A DNA stretch of 5,817 nucleotides from JBFMCC01 sp034435275 (GTDB lineage: Bacteria > Chloroflexota > Anaerolineae > Anaerolineales > Villigracilaceae): assembly GCA_034435275.1 (NCBI GenBank), contig DAOTXP010000233.1, positions 1 to 5,817 of the forward strand. Reading direction: 5' to 3'. The notes beneath the pieces are model-generated. The model was not told the origin of the DNA, did not search any database, and saw nothing but the letters and a program-made list of their open reading frames with translations. Below are positions 1 through 4,920 of this stretch, in pieces. The stretch's first letter is position 1. Each line of letters begins with the position of its first letter. Position numbers and translations under genes: made by a program.

Positions 1-195
1 CCATCTCAGGATTGTTCGCGCGGCTACGGTTATGCAATGAACCTCAACCGCATCGAGGCCCTCACCGGGACCGAATACCGCGAGACGCCCGTCGAGAAAA
101 TCCTGCCGCAGGGAGAGTTGCGCGCCACCCACACCCTCAGCCGCGCCGGTAGATGGATCGCCATCGACGCGGTCAGGCCGCTGAAATCAAACTGA
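1..195 (+). CDS. C-terminal fragment of a GINT1-N-like (GH43-like beta-propeller) protein, 5' end outside window
   Basis: Frame 1 is open from the left edge to TGA at 193-195 and encodes the last 64 residues of a longer protein. The fragment begins PSQDCSRGYGYAMNLNRIE, continues through LTGTEYRETPVEKILP and THTLSRAG, and ends with an IDAVRP-like strand. From memory of the family, 'P-[AS]-Q-D-C-S-x-x-Y-G' followed by 'L-N-x-I-x-x-L-T' and a terminal 'H-T-L/Y-x-R-x-G' strand is typical of the C-terminus of bacterial proteins with the glucosamine inositolphosphorylceramide transferase N-terminal-like domain. These have a GH43/arabinanase-like propeller and are sometimes fused to a formyltransferase domain. 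A role in surface glycan metabolism is therefore inferred, but the catalytic part is not in the window. The family call rests on this motif alone and is moderately sure. That this is the real 3' end of a gene is more secure, because a repeat and a terminator hairpin follow. Confidence 0.6.
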   Translation, partial: PSQDCSRGYGYAMNLNRIEALTGTEYRETPVEKILPQGELRATHTLSRAGRWIAIDAVRPLKSN

Positions 196-200
196 CATCG

Positions 201-230
201 CCCTGAGCAGAGCGCATCGAAGTCGAAGGG
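201..230. repeat. Dispersed intergenic repeat, CCCTGAG...CGAAGGG type
   Basis: The 30-base block starts CCCTGAGCAGAGCGCA and ends GAAGTCGAAGGG. It lies 5 bases after the stop of the preceding gene. Its outer arms (CCCT/AGGG) are complementary and the interior is only weakly so. It resembles the widespread intergenic element read on the other strand as CCCTTCGACTTCG...CTCAGGG, found in many copies in various bacterial genomes. Only one copy is in the window, so the repeat status comes from recollection of the motif and is not shown here. Confidence 0.5.
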
Positions 231-243
231 TCAATGAAATGCA

Positions 244-280
244 AAATGCAGAGACGACCGACTGAGTCGTCTCTGCATTT
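244..280. terminator. Bidirectional hairpin between convergent genes
   Basis: AAATGCAGAGACGAC (244-258) pairs perfectly with GTCGTCTCTGCATTT (266-280), giving a 15-bp stem with a 7-base loop. It sits between the plus-strand gene ending at 195 and the minus-strand gene ending at 319. The stem ends in A/T runs on both sides, and on the minus strand TTTTGCATTTC follows. It can plausibly terminate transcription from both directions. The U-tract is short, so an mRNA-stabilising hairpin is an alternative. Confidence 0.7.
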
Positions 281-318
281 GTTGGATAGTATGGAGTTGG
301 GAAGGCTGATTGGGAGAG

Positions 319-1023
319 TTACCTCCAGGTGCCTGAATTCTCCTGATGCGCTTGAGCGGACATCCCCACCGGGTGATAGGTCGGCTCCTGGCGGATGGGA
401 GTCCGCGCGGCCGCCGGGGCGGTGGGCTTCGGCGCGGAGCGCACAAATGTATTGGATGGAGCGGAATTGTTGCGCGCGGCAAACGATTGGCGGAATGAAC
501 TCGAGGCGCGGGTCTCGTCGAGTGTGAACAGGCGCTCACCGGCCACGGAGAAGGTGCCGATGATCAACACACGGATTAGCCAGACCATGACAGCCACAAA
601 GACTGGTACACCTTTGGTCAGTGTTGCCTGGCTAAGCAACACACTGCCTTCGGCCTGGTGATTGACCACGGCCACTGAAATACCCCACCAGGTCAACGCG
701 GCATTGAAGCCTGCGGCCAGCAGCCAGGCTCCGAACAGGTACCAGACCTCAATCGGTTCATCGCGGCCTTTTTCCGGGGTGAAGATGCGGGCGATCCCGG
801 CAAAGTCGATTCCGCAGAAGGCAATCGCCAGAATGGTGGACCAGCGCGCACCAGCGAAAGTCAGGTCACCCAGGATGTCATTCAAAGCGAAGGATGTAGT
901 GGAGAAATTGAACACCTCGAATGAAAGCAACGCGACCACCAGGATCGTCCCAAAGATCACGCCGCGTTGCAGGCTGGCGCCTTTGAGGAACGGGAGTAAT
1001 TGGATTGGGAACGAGCGGTTCAT
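319..1023 (-). CDS. Unrecognised integral membrane protein with disordered C-terminal tail
   Basis: A 234-residue protein with no family I recognise. Four hydrophobic segments are visible: about residues 21-43 (GVIFGTILVVALLSFEVF), 58-82, 92-120 (containing the paired tryptophans of TWWG) and 136-160. A cytoplasmic-looking tail from about residue 165 to the end is rich in Ala, Pro, Ser, Arg and Gln, with no hydrophobic stretch. The chosen start is the ATG at 1023, which has an excellent Shine-Dalgarno (AAGGAGG) five bases upstream. An in-frame ATG eight codons earlier (1047) lies upstream of that ribosome site and is less likely. The gene is single. It diverges from the corA-like operon, converges on the hairpin at 244-280, and is driven by the near-consensus promoter at 1059-1087 with an SOS-box-like palindrome in it. 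The coding region is real because of its clean hydrophobic periodicity, ribosome site and promoter. Its function is unknown. Confidence 0.85.
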   Translation of the reverse strand: MNRSFPIQLLPFLKGASLQRGVIFGTILVVALLSFEVFNFSTTSFALNDILGDLTFAGARWSTILAIAFCGIDFAGIARIFTPEKGRDEPIEVWYLFGAWLLAAGFNAALTWWGISVAVVNHQAEGSVLLSQATLTKGVPVFVAVMVWLIRVLIIGTFSVAGERLFTLDETRASSSFRQSFAARNNSAPSNTFVRSAPKPTAPAAARTPIRQEPTYHPVGMSAQAHQENSGTWR

Positions 1024-1028
1024 ACGGG

Positions 1029-1035
1029 CCTCCTT
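1029..1035 (-). promoter_or_regulatory. Shine-Dalgarno fixing the start of the membrane protein
   Basis: On the minus strand AAGGAGG stands five bases before the ATG at 1021-1023. It selects that codon over the in-frame upstream ATG at 1045-1047, which would place this motif inside the coding sequence. Confidence 0.8.
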
Positions 1036-1058
1036 CAGCCGAACCAATAACTATCGAA

Positions 1059-1087
1059 AGTATAGAACAAATGTTCTTTTAAGTCAA
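1059..1087 (-). promoter_or_regulatory. Sigma-70-type promoter of the membrane protein gene
   Basis: On the minus strand TTGACT (1082-1087) and TATACT (1059-1064) are separated by exactly 17 bases, and each differs from the vegetative consensus by one base. Transcription would start near 1052 and give a 5' leader of roughly 28 bases before the ATG at 1023. This is the best-formed promoter in the window. Such strength fits a gene that needs a repressor to hold it down (see the operator inside the spacer). Confidence 0.8.
1064..1077. promoter_or_regulatory. LexA/SOS-box-like operator inside the promoter spacer
   Basis: AGAACAAATGTTCT is a palindrome with six-base half sites and a two-base centre. 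It contains GAAC-N4-GTTC, the core of the LexA box known from Bacillus and Actinobacteria. It lies between the -35 and -10 elements and touches the -10 hexamer by one base, the usual position for direct repression. LexA binding is inferred from motif and position. Another helix-turn-helix dimer, such as a phage-type or MarR-type repressor, could use the same symmetry. Confidence 0.55.
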
Positions 1088-1149
1088 GATGGATTCGTTG
1101 CAATTCTGTCGCAAGCGATCCTCCTTGTAAAACGATCCGGCTCGAACGG

Positions 1150-1178
1150 TTGTGCAATCCGCATAAGAGTCGTAAAAT
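1150..1178 (+). promoter_or_regulatory. Candidate promoter of the corA-like operon
   Basis: TTGTGC (1150-1155) and TAAAAT (1173-1178) are 17 bases apart. The -10 differs from consensus by one base, and the -35 keeps only TTG. Transcription would begin near 1185, leaving a leader of about 190 bases before the transporter's ATG. It is the most plausible plus-strand promoter I find between 1024 and 1374, but nothing confirms it. Confidence 0.4.
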
Positions 1179-1216
1179 TGTCCTGCCATAAAATTAGAAA
1201 CTGGCAAGGAATTGAG

Positions 1217-1324
1217 ATGTATCCCGTAACCGAGAGCGAACTTTCTGATTCTGCGGATAAACAGCCGCCCAGTCAACTGGGCGGACGACTTGCTTTTACT
1301 CTAAATCGAAACTGCATCACGTAG
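1217..1324 (+). CDS. Possible 35-residue leader ORF upstream of corA-like gene
   Basis: An ATG at 1217 has AAGGA six bases upstream (1206-1210) and lies about 30 bases after the predicted transcription start. It opens a 35-codon frame ending at TAG 1322-1324. The product starts MYPVTESELSDSADKQPPSQ, is hydrophilic, and has no recognisable domain. Its stop codon abuts the hairpin that begins at 1324/1325, so a terminating ribosome would cover the structure preceding the transporter's ribosome site. This geometry suggests a regulatory leader peptide. By analogy, the Salmonella corA leader carries a short ORF (corL) that governs expression through leader structure and Rho. There is no sequence similarity to corL that I can claim, and a short ORF this size can arise by chance. 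Confidence 0.3.
   Translation: MYPVTESELSDSADKQPPSQLGGRLAFTLNRNCIT
1265..1284 (+). other. Leader hairpin within the candidate leader ORF
   Basis: CCGCCCAGT (1265-1273) and ACTGGGCGG (1276-1284) are perfectly complementary. In practice they form an eight-base-pair GC-rich stem closed by a TCAA tetraloop. No uninterrupted T-run follows directly; the nearest is CTTTTA about nine bases on. It therefore looks like a structural element of the leader and not a standard intrinsic terminator. Confidence 0.5.
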
Positions 1325-1369
1325 GGCGCAGTGCGCCTCCTGCGTGGTGGAAACTCAGTTGCAGGAGGC
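1324..1369 (+). promoter_or_regulatory. Shine-Dalgarno-sequestering leader structure of the corA-like gene
   Basis: GCCTCCTGC (1335-1343) pairs perfectly over nine bases with GCAGGAGGC (1361-1369), burying the whole AGGAGG ribosome site (1363-1368) six bases before the ATG. A second small hairpin, GGCGC-AGT-GCGCC (1325-1337), shares bases 1335-1337 with the first, so the two compete. This is the layout of a translational on/off switch. The perfect pairing and overlap are seen directly. The regulatory meaning, for example response to Mg2+ or to ribosome passage on the upstream ORF, is inferred. I do not recognise a known riboswitch class here. Confidence 0.5.
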
Positions 1370-1374
1370 TGTCC

Positions 1375-2313
1375 ATGATCACCAACTACAAGACCAGCGA
1401 GCAGGGGCTCATTCGGCTGGAAGAGGCCGTCACCGGGGCGTGGGTCAACGTCGTTGATCCGACTCCCGACGAAGTCAAATACCTGACCGAGGAACTGGAA
1501 ATATTTCCCGACCTCATCAACTATTCCCTCGACCTCGACGAAATGGCACGCATCGAACGCGACGAGGACGAGGGCTACACCTTCATCCTCCTCCGCATCC
1601 CCCACTTCCAGGGCGAGAACGTGGACGTGCCCTACGCCACCATCCCGCTCGGCATCATCATCGTGGACGGTATCATCGTCACCGTCTGCCGCTACGAGAC
1701 CGACATTCTCAAACCGCTTCTTAACGGGAAATATCGCGGCCTGAAAACGGGCAAACGTTACCGCTTTGTCCTGTATGTGTTTCTCGAGGCCGCATCCCGC
1801 TACCTCGCGCACCTGCGCGACATCAACAAGACCACTGAGGCCATCGAGGACAAGCTGCAGAAATCCACCCGCAACCGCGAGGTGCTGGAGCTCGTGAAAT
1901 ACCAGAAGTCCCTCACCTACTTCGCCACCGCCCTGCGCTCCAACGAAGTGATGATGGAGCGCGTCCAGCGCATGCGGCTCTTCAACCAGTACGAAGAGGA
2001 TCAGGAACTCCTCGAAGATGTGATCACCGAAAATCAGCAGGCCATTCAGATGACCAGCATCGCCACCGAAATCCTGGCGGGCATGATGGATGCCTTCGCA
2101 TCCATCATCTCCAACAACCTCAACGGCGTGATGAAAGTTCTGGCGGCGCTCACGATCATCTTCAACCTCCCCACCATCGTGGCCTCGTTCTACGGCATGA
2201 ACGTCAAACTGCCGGGGGAGGATCATCCCCTGGCTTTCCTCACCGTTTTCGGCATTGCCATCGGCCTCACCGCCATCGCCACTTTCGTTTTCTACAAACG
2301 CGACTGGTTCTAA
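1375..2313 (+). CDS. corA: CorA-family divalent metal ion (Mg2+) transporter
   Basis: A 312-residue protein of usual CorA length. Residues 1-250 form the cytoplasmic domain, acidic in the first half (IERDEDEGYTF at 60-70), followed by a long helical region with the charged stretches KTTEAIEDKLQ and YEEDQELLEDVITEN that make the stalk helix. Two C-terminal membrane helices follow (about 252-272 and 286-307). The signature YGMN sits at 273-276 in the extended form YGMNVKLP, and the chain ends with a basic KRDWF tail. In the family the GMN motif forms the ion selectivity filter of a homopentameric channel in the inner membrane, importing Mg2+ and in some members Co2+ or Ni2+. Substrate cannot be read from the sequence. 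The ATG at 1375 has AGGAGG six bases upstream, buried in a stem. The stop codon overlaps the next gene's start, so the two are likely co-translated. Confidence 0.95.
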   Translation: MITNYKTSEQGLIRLEEAVTGAWVNVVDPTPDEVKYLTEELEIFPDLINYSLDLDEMARIERDEDEGYTFILLRIPHFQGENVDVPYATIPLGIIIVDGIIVTVCRYETDILKPLLNGKYRGLKTGKRYRFVLYVFLEAASRYLAHLRDINKTTEAIEDKLQKSTRNREVLELVKYQKSLTYFATALRSNEVMMERVQRMRLFNQYEEDQELLEDVITENQQAIQMTSIATEILAGMMDAFASIISNNLNGVMKVLAALTIIFNLPTIVASFYGMNVKLPGEDHPLAFLTVFGIAIGLTAIATFVFYKRDWF

Positions 2314-3221
2314 TGCAGGCCGAACTTCTCCTTGACGCGCAGGCAATCCTCGGCGAAGGCCCCGCGTGGGACGATAAGACCCAAACCCTCTACTGGGTGG
2401 ACATCCTCGACAAGCGCGTCCACGCGTGGAAGGATGGCCGCGACGATTCCCTGCAACTGGACGAGTACATCGGATGTGTTGCCCCGCGCCGCGGCGGGGG
2501 TCTCGTCGCCGCGCTGCGCGCTTCATTCTGGACTTTGGGTTGGAATGTGGCGCGGAATACCATTCCGCAACCCCAGGTGGGATTCCATCCCGCCCCACAG
2601 CAGTCATTTCTCGCGTCTGTGACCGAACCCGCGTCCAACCGCTTCAACGACGGCAAATGCGACCCGGCCGGGCGACTGCTGGCAGGCACAATGGACATGA
2701 ACGAGAAAGCCGCCAGCGGAAATTTATATTCCCTCGAAGCAGGCCAGTCCCCGCGTAAACTGCTGGACGGAATCCGAATCTCCAACGGACTCGCCTGGAG
2801 TCCCGATTACAAAATCTTCTATTACATTGACACACCCACTCGCCAGGTCCGCGCCTTCGACTACGATCTCGATACAGGTAACATCGCGAATCCGCGCGTG
2901 GTCATCGAAGTGCCTGGCGAAATGGGCTGGCCCGATGGGATGACCTCCGATCTCGAGGGGAATTTGTGGATCGCGCTGTGGGGCGGGAGCCGCGTCTCGA
3001 AATGGAATCCGCTCACGGGTCGGAAAGAAGCGGAGGTCGTCATCCCTGCACCGCATGTCAGTTCGTGCGTCTTCGGCGGGCCGCAGCGCGACATCCTGTT
3101 CGTCACCACCGCCCGCGTCGGGCTGGAGCAGTCGGCGCTTGCGAAGTATCCGCTTTCGGGCGGCTTGTTCCAAATCCAGACGCGGACGGAGGGGATGCCC
3201 ACTTTCGCGTTCGCGAGATAA
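2313..3221 (+). CDS. SMP-30/gluconolactonase/LRE-family protein
   Basis: A 302-residue protein of the regucalcin-like six-bladed beta-propeller family, normal length, with no signal peptide and so cytosolic. The metal and substrate residues known from SMP-30 are all in place. Glu15 lies in LGEGPAW, Arg110 and Asn112 in RFNDGKCDPAGR, Asn158 in ISNGLAWS, and Asp208 in GWPDGMTSD. The Asn158-Asp208 distance (50) matches human SMP-30 (Asn154, Asp204). Family members hydrolyse sugar lactones such as gluconolactone using a divalent cation, and the exact sugar here is unknown. The ATG at 2313 shares its first base with the TAA of the transporter gene (TAATG), a strong sign of translational coupling; there is no separate good ribosome site. 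The pairing with a metal transporter is suggestive because the enzyme needs a divalent ion, but a link is speculation. Confidence 0.93.
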   Translation: MQAELLLDAQAILGEGPAWDDKTQTLYWVDILDKRVHAWKDGRDDSLQLDEYIGCVAPRRGGGLVAALRASFWTLGWNVARNTIPQPQVGFHPAPQQSFLASVTEPASNRFNDGKCDPAGRLLAGTMDMNEKAASGNLYSLEAGQSPRKLLDGIRISNGLAWSPDYKIFYYIDTPTRQVRAFDYDLDTGNIANPRVVIEVPGEMGWPDGMTSDLEGNLWIALWGGSRVSKWNPLTGRKEAEVVIPAPHVSSCVFGGPQRDILFVTTARVGLEQSALAKYPLSGGLFQIQTRTEGMPTFAFAR

Positions 3222-3230
3222 AATAGCCGC

Positions 3231-4301
3231 ATGGAAAAACGCATCGCTTACATTGACATCGCTAGGGGCATCGGCATTTTGCTGATCGTGCTGGGACATA
3301 ACGACCTGAGCGAATATCATCCGTTCCTGCACAAGTTCATTTATTCTTTTCATATCCCGCTGTTTTTCTTTTTGTCGGGTATGTTCTTCAAGCCCGAACG
3401 GCCGTTTCGCGATCTGCTGAAACGGCGCTTCGACAGCCTGCTCAAGCCATTCCTTTTTATCGTCTTTGCTATTTATCTGTTCGAGGCGGGATTTGGGAAC
3501 ATGACCTTCCCGGTCATGCTCGGGCGGATCGCGAAGTCGCTGTACGCCAACGGCTTCTACCTGGACTGGGTGCAGTTGTGGTTCGTCCCGCATCTGTTCG
3601 CGGTGAACCTGTTCGCGTTCGCGGCCTGGCACGCGCTGTTCAAACGCATCCCCCGTCTCTGGCTGAGACTGTTGATCCTGTTTGGAATGCTGGCGCTGGG
3701 CGTGGCGACGATGAAATATTTCATGCCGTTCTCGCTGGCCCCGTTCAGCGAACGGACATTGAATGGCTTGCCTTTCAGTCTCGATCTTGTTCTGGCAAGC
3801 GGATTTTTCTTTTTGCTGGGTTACGAAGTGAACCAGAAACCCTTGGGAAACTTCCTCGCCTCGCCGCTGGCGACGCTGGGTTTGTTTGGGCTATTGATTG
3901 CGTTCAACCTGTTGACCGACGCGCCGATTGACTTCAACACGCGCACATATTCTTCGTTGTGGGTCAACACTGCCGAAGCGCTGATTGGAATCTGCCTCGT
4001 GCTCTCGCTTTCCAAATTGGTTGAGGACCATTCGACATGGCTGACGCGGCTGTTCAGTTATCTGGGCAGGATCTCGCTGGTCATCCTGATCTTCCATGTC
4101 CCGATCCAGGAGGCGATGGGAATCAAGTTCTCCCGTCTCGGCCTCCCCACCGACCCGACGATTGTGCTGGCATTCCTAAGCGGGGTGCTTTTTCCCGTGC
4201 TATTCTACGAAATGGGGATTCATCTCAATCCGCGCCTGCGGCCGTGGTTCGGCTTCTCAGCAGAAGGATCTGTCCGCCGTGAAGAGGCGAAGGGAAATTA
4301 A
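3231..4301 (+). CDS. Acyltransferase-3 family membrane protein (fucose 4-O-acetylase-like)
   Basis: A 356-residue polytopic protein with about ten hydrophobic helices and the N-terminal signature of the acyltransferase-3 superfamily. This includes YIDIARGIGILLIVLGH (7-23) with the conserved Asp9, Arg12-Gly13 and His23, then FHIPLFFFLSGMFF (40-53) with His41, Pro43 and Ser49-Gly50, and RR...PF positions after helix 2. It fits the branch described as fucose 4-O-acetylase-like (COG3594). The family transfers O-acetyl or other acyl groups from the cytoplasm to sugars of surface polysaccharides or lipids at the inner membrane, and the acceptor here is unknown. The start at 3231 is nine bases after the preceding stop, with only a poor GAGA ribosome motif, so expression probably relies on readthrough from the upstream gene. 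A strong terminator follows at 4362. The last 15 residues are charged and outside the membrane. Confidence 0.92.
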   Translation: MEKRIAYIDIARGIGILLIVLGHNDLSEYHPFLHKFIYSFHIPLFFFLSGMFFKPERPFRDLLKRRFDSLLKPFLFIVFAIYLFEAGFGNMTFPVMLGRIAKSLYANGFYLDWVQLWFVPHLFAVNLFAFAAWHALFKRIPRLWLRLLILFGMLALGVATMKYFMPFSLAPFSERTLNGLPFSLDLVLASGFFFLLGYEVNQKPLGNFLASPLATLGLFGLLIAFNLLTDAPIDFNTRTYSSLWVNTAEALIGICLVLSLSKLVEDHSTWLTRLFSYLGRISLVILIFHVPIQEAMGIKFSRLGLPTDPTIVLAFLSGVLFPVLFYEMGIHLNPRLRPWFGFSAEGSVRREEAKGN

Positions 4302-4330
4302 GGGTGCAAAGAAATCCCTTCCATCCGAGT

Positions 4331-4352
4331 TCCTCCGCGTTCATCTGTGGTT
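4331..4352. repeat. Possible dispersed intergenic motif
   Basis: TCCTCCGCGTTCATCTGTGG, lying between the acyltransferase stop and the terminator, resembles the 'CCGCGTTCATCTGCGGTT' motif that recurs in intergenic DNA of several bacterial phyla. Only one copy is present here, and the assignment is from memory. Confidence 0.3.
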
Positions 4353-4361
4353 TTACAATAT

Positions 4362-4399
4362 TCGGCCCCGTCCATAAGACGGGGCCGATTTTCATTTTT
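4362..4399 (+). terminator. Intrinsic terminator of the corA-SMP30-acyltransferase operon
   Basis: CGGCCCCGTC (4363-4372) pairs with GACGGGGCCG (4378-4387) around a CATAA loop, and T4362-A4388 extends the stem to 11 bp. ATTTTCATTTTT follows, a classic Rho-independent signal. The minus-strand coiled-coil gene stops at 4392 inside the T-tract, so the stem also stands directly downstream of that gene. In the minus direction no good T-run follows, so termination there would be weaker. Confidence 0.9.
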
Positions 4400-4877
4400 C
4401 GAGTGTCTGCGGCGGGACGGAGGAGCGGCGCATCTGGTCTTCTTCGATGGTGCGGATTCCGTTCCGCACCTGATTGAGCAGGCGTTCCATTTCGGATTGC
4501 AGGTGAGCAAGTGTGTCCTTCACGTAATTATCGGCTTCACGGCGGGTGGCGTCCGCGTCGGCACGCGCCTGGCTGAGGATCCCTTCGGCGCGGCGCTGAG
4601 CCTCCTGCACGATCATATCCTTCTGGACCAGGTCGTCCGCCTTCTGGCGGGCGATCTCCACCGTACGATTGGCCTCCTCCTGTGCCTGCGCCATGACGCG
4701 GTCCCTCTGCGCCAGCAGCTGCTGGGCTTTCTTGACCTCTTCGGGGATGGCAATGCGCATCTGGTCAATGATGTCCAGCATTTTGTCCTCATCCACCATC
4801 ACGTTATGCGTGAGAGGGACGGATCGGCCCTGGTTGAAGAGTTCTTCGAGGCGGTCAATAAGGTGAAGGATGTCCAT
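4392..4877 (-). CDS. DivIVA-like / V-type ATPase subunit H-like coiled-coil protein
   Basis: A 161-residue soluble protein. A short N-terminal helix (residues 1-15) is followed by a loop with VPLTHNVMVDEDKMLDIID (20-38). A long Ala/Glu/Gln/Arg-rich coiled coil runs from about 45 to 145 (KKAQQLLAQRDRVMAQAQEEAN and similar heptads), and the tail is short and polar. There is no membrane segment. Such proteins are often annotated as ATP synthase subunit B-like or cell-division initiation (DivIVA-like) because of the coiled coil, which is a weak basis for function. As I recall, comparable coiled-coil genes lie near coaD in Actinobacteria and Chloroflexota, in keeping with a conserved but unassigned housekeeping role. 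GGAGGAG lies just before the ATG at 4877 on the minus strand. The gene is 43 bases downstream of coaD and is probably co-transcribed; a TAGAAT at 4907-4912 could be a -10 but has no clear -35. Confidence 0.85.
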   Translation of the reverse strand: MDILHLIDRLEELFNQGRSVPLTHNVMVDEDKMLDIIDQMRIAIPEEVKKAQQLLAQRDRVMAQAQEEANRTVEIARQKADDLVQKDMIVQEAQRRAEGILSQARADADATRREADNYVKDTLAHLQSEMERLLNQVRNGIRTIEEDQMRRSSVPPQTLEK

Positions 4878-4920
4878 TGGCTCCTCCGATGGAACGGATT
4901 GCCGTTATTCTAACGCATTT

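Noticed and set aside
662..1216. Plus-strand open frame running through the membrane protein gene into the intergenic region
   Set aside because: The part before 1217 is antisense to the membrane protein and has no start site. Only the last 35 codons, with their own ribosome site, were kept as a low-confidence candidate.
1079..1276. 65-codon minus-strand open frame in the divergent intergenic region
   Set aside because: There is no ribosome site, no motif, and it overlaps the promoter area and the hairpin at 1265-1284.
1265..1297. Intrinsic terminator ahead of the corA-like gene
   Set aside because: The GC stem is good but the first T-run comes about nine bases after it and is broken, so it does not fit a standard Rho-independent terminator.
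1185..1374. Known M-box Mg2+ riboswitch in the transporter leader
   Set aside because: The three-helix M-box core with its conserved loops is not recognisable. Only local hairpins and the Shine-Dalgarno stem are seen.
1273..2607. 444-codon minus-strand open frame antisense to the corA-like gene
   Set aside because: It is the mirror of a GC-rich, codon-biased CorA gene with clear family motifs. The translation is low-complexity (H/V/E/G/D-rich) with no domain, and has no ribosome site.
2724..3632. 302-codon minus-strand open frame across the SMP-30 and acyltransferase genes
   Set aside because: It spans two real genes on the opposite strand, has a composition typical of antisense frames (many Arg, Gln, Asp, His), and has no recognisable motif.
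4347..4913. 188-codon plus-strand open frame over the coiled-coil gene
   Set aside because: It starts upstream of the terminator hairpin and runs antisense to a well-supported coiled-coil gene. It reads as a shadow.
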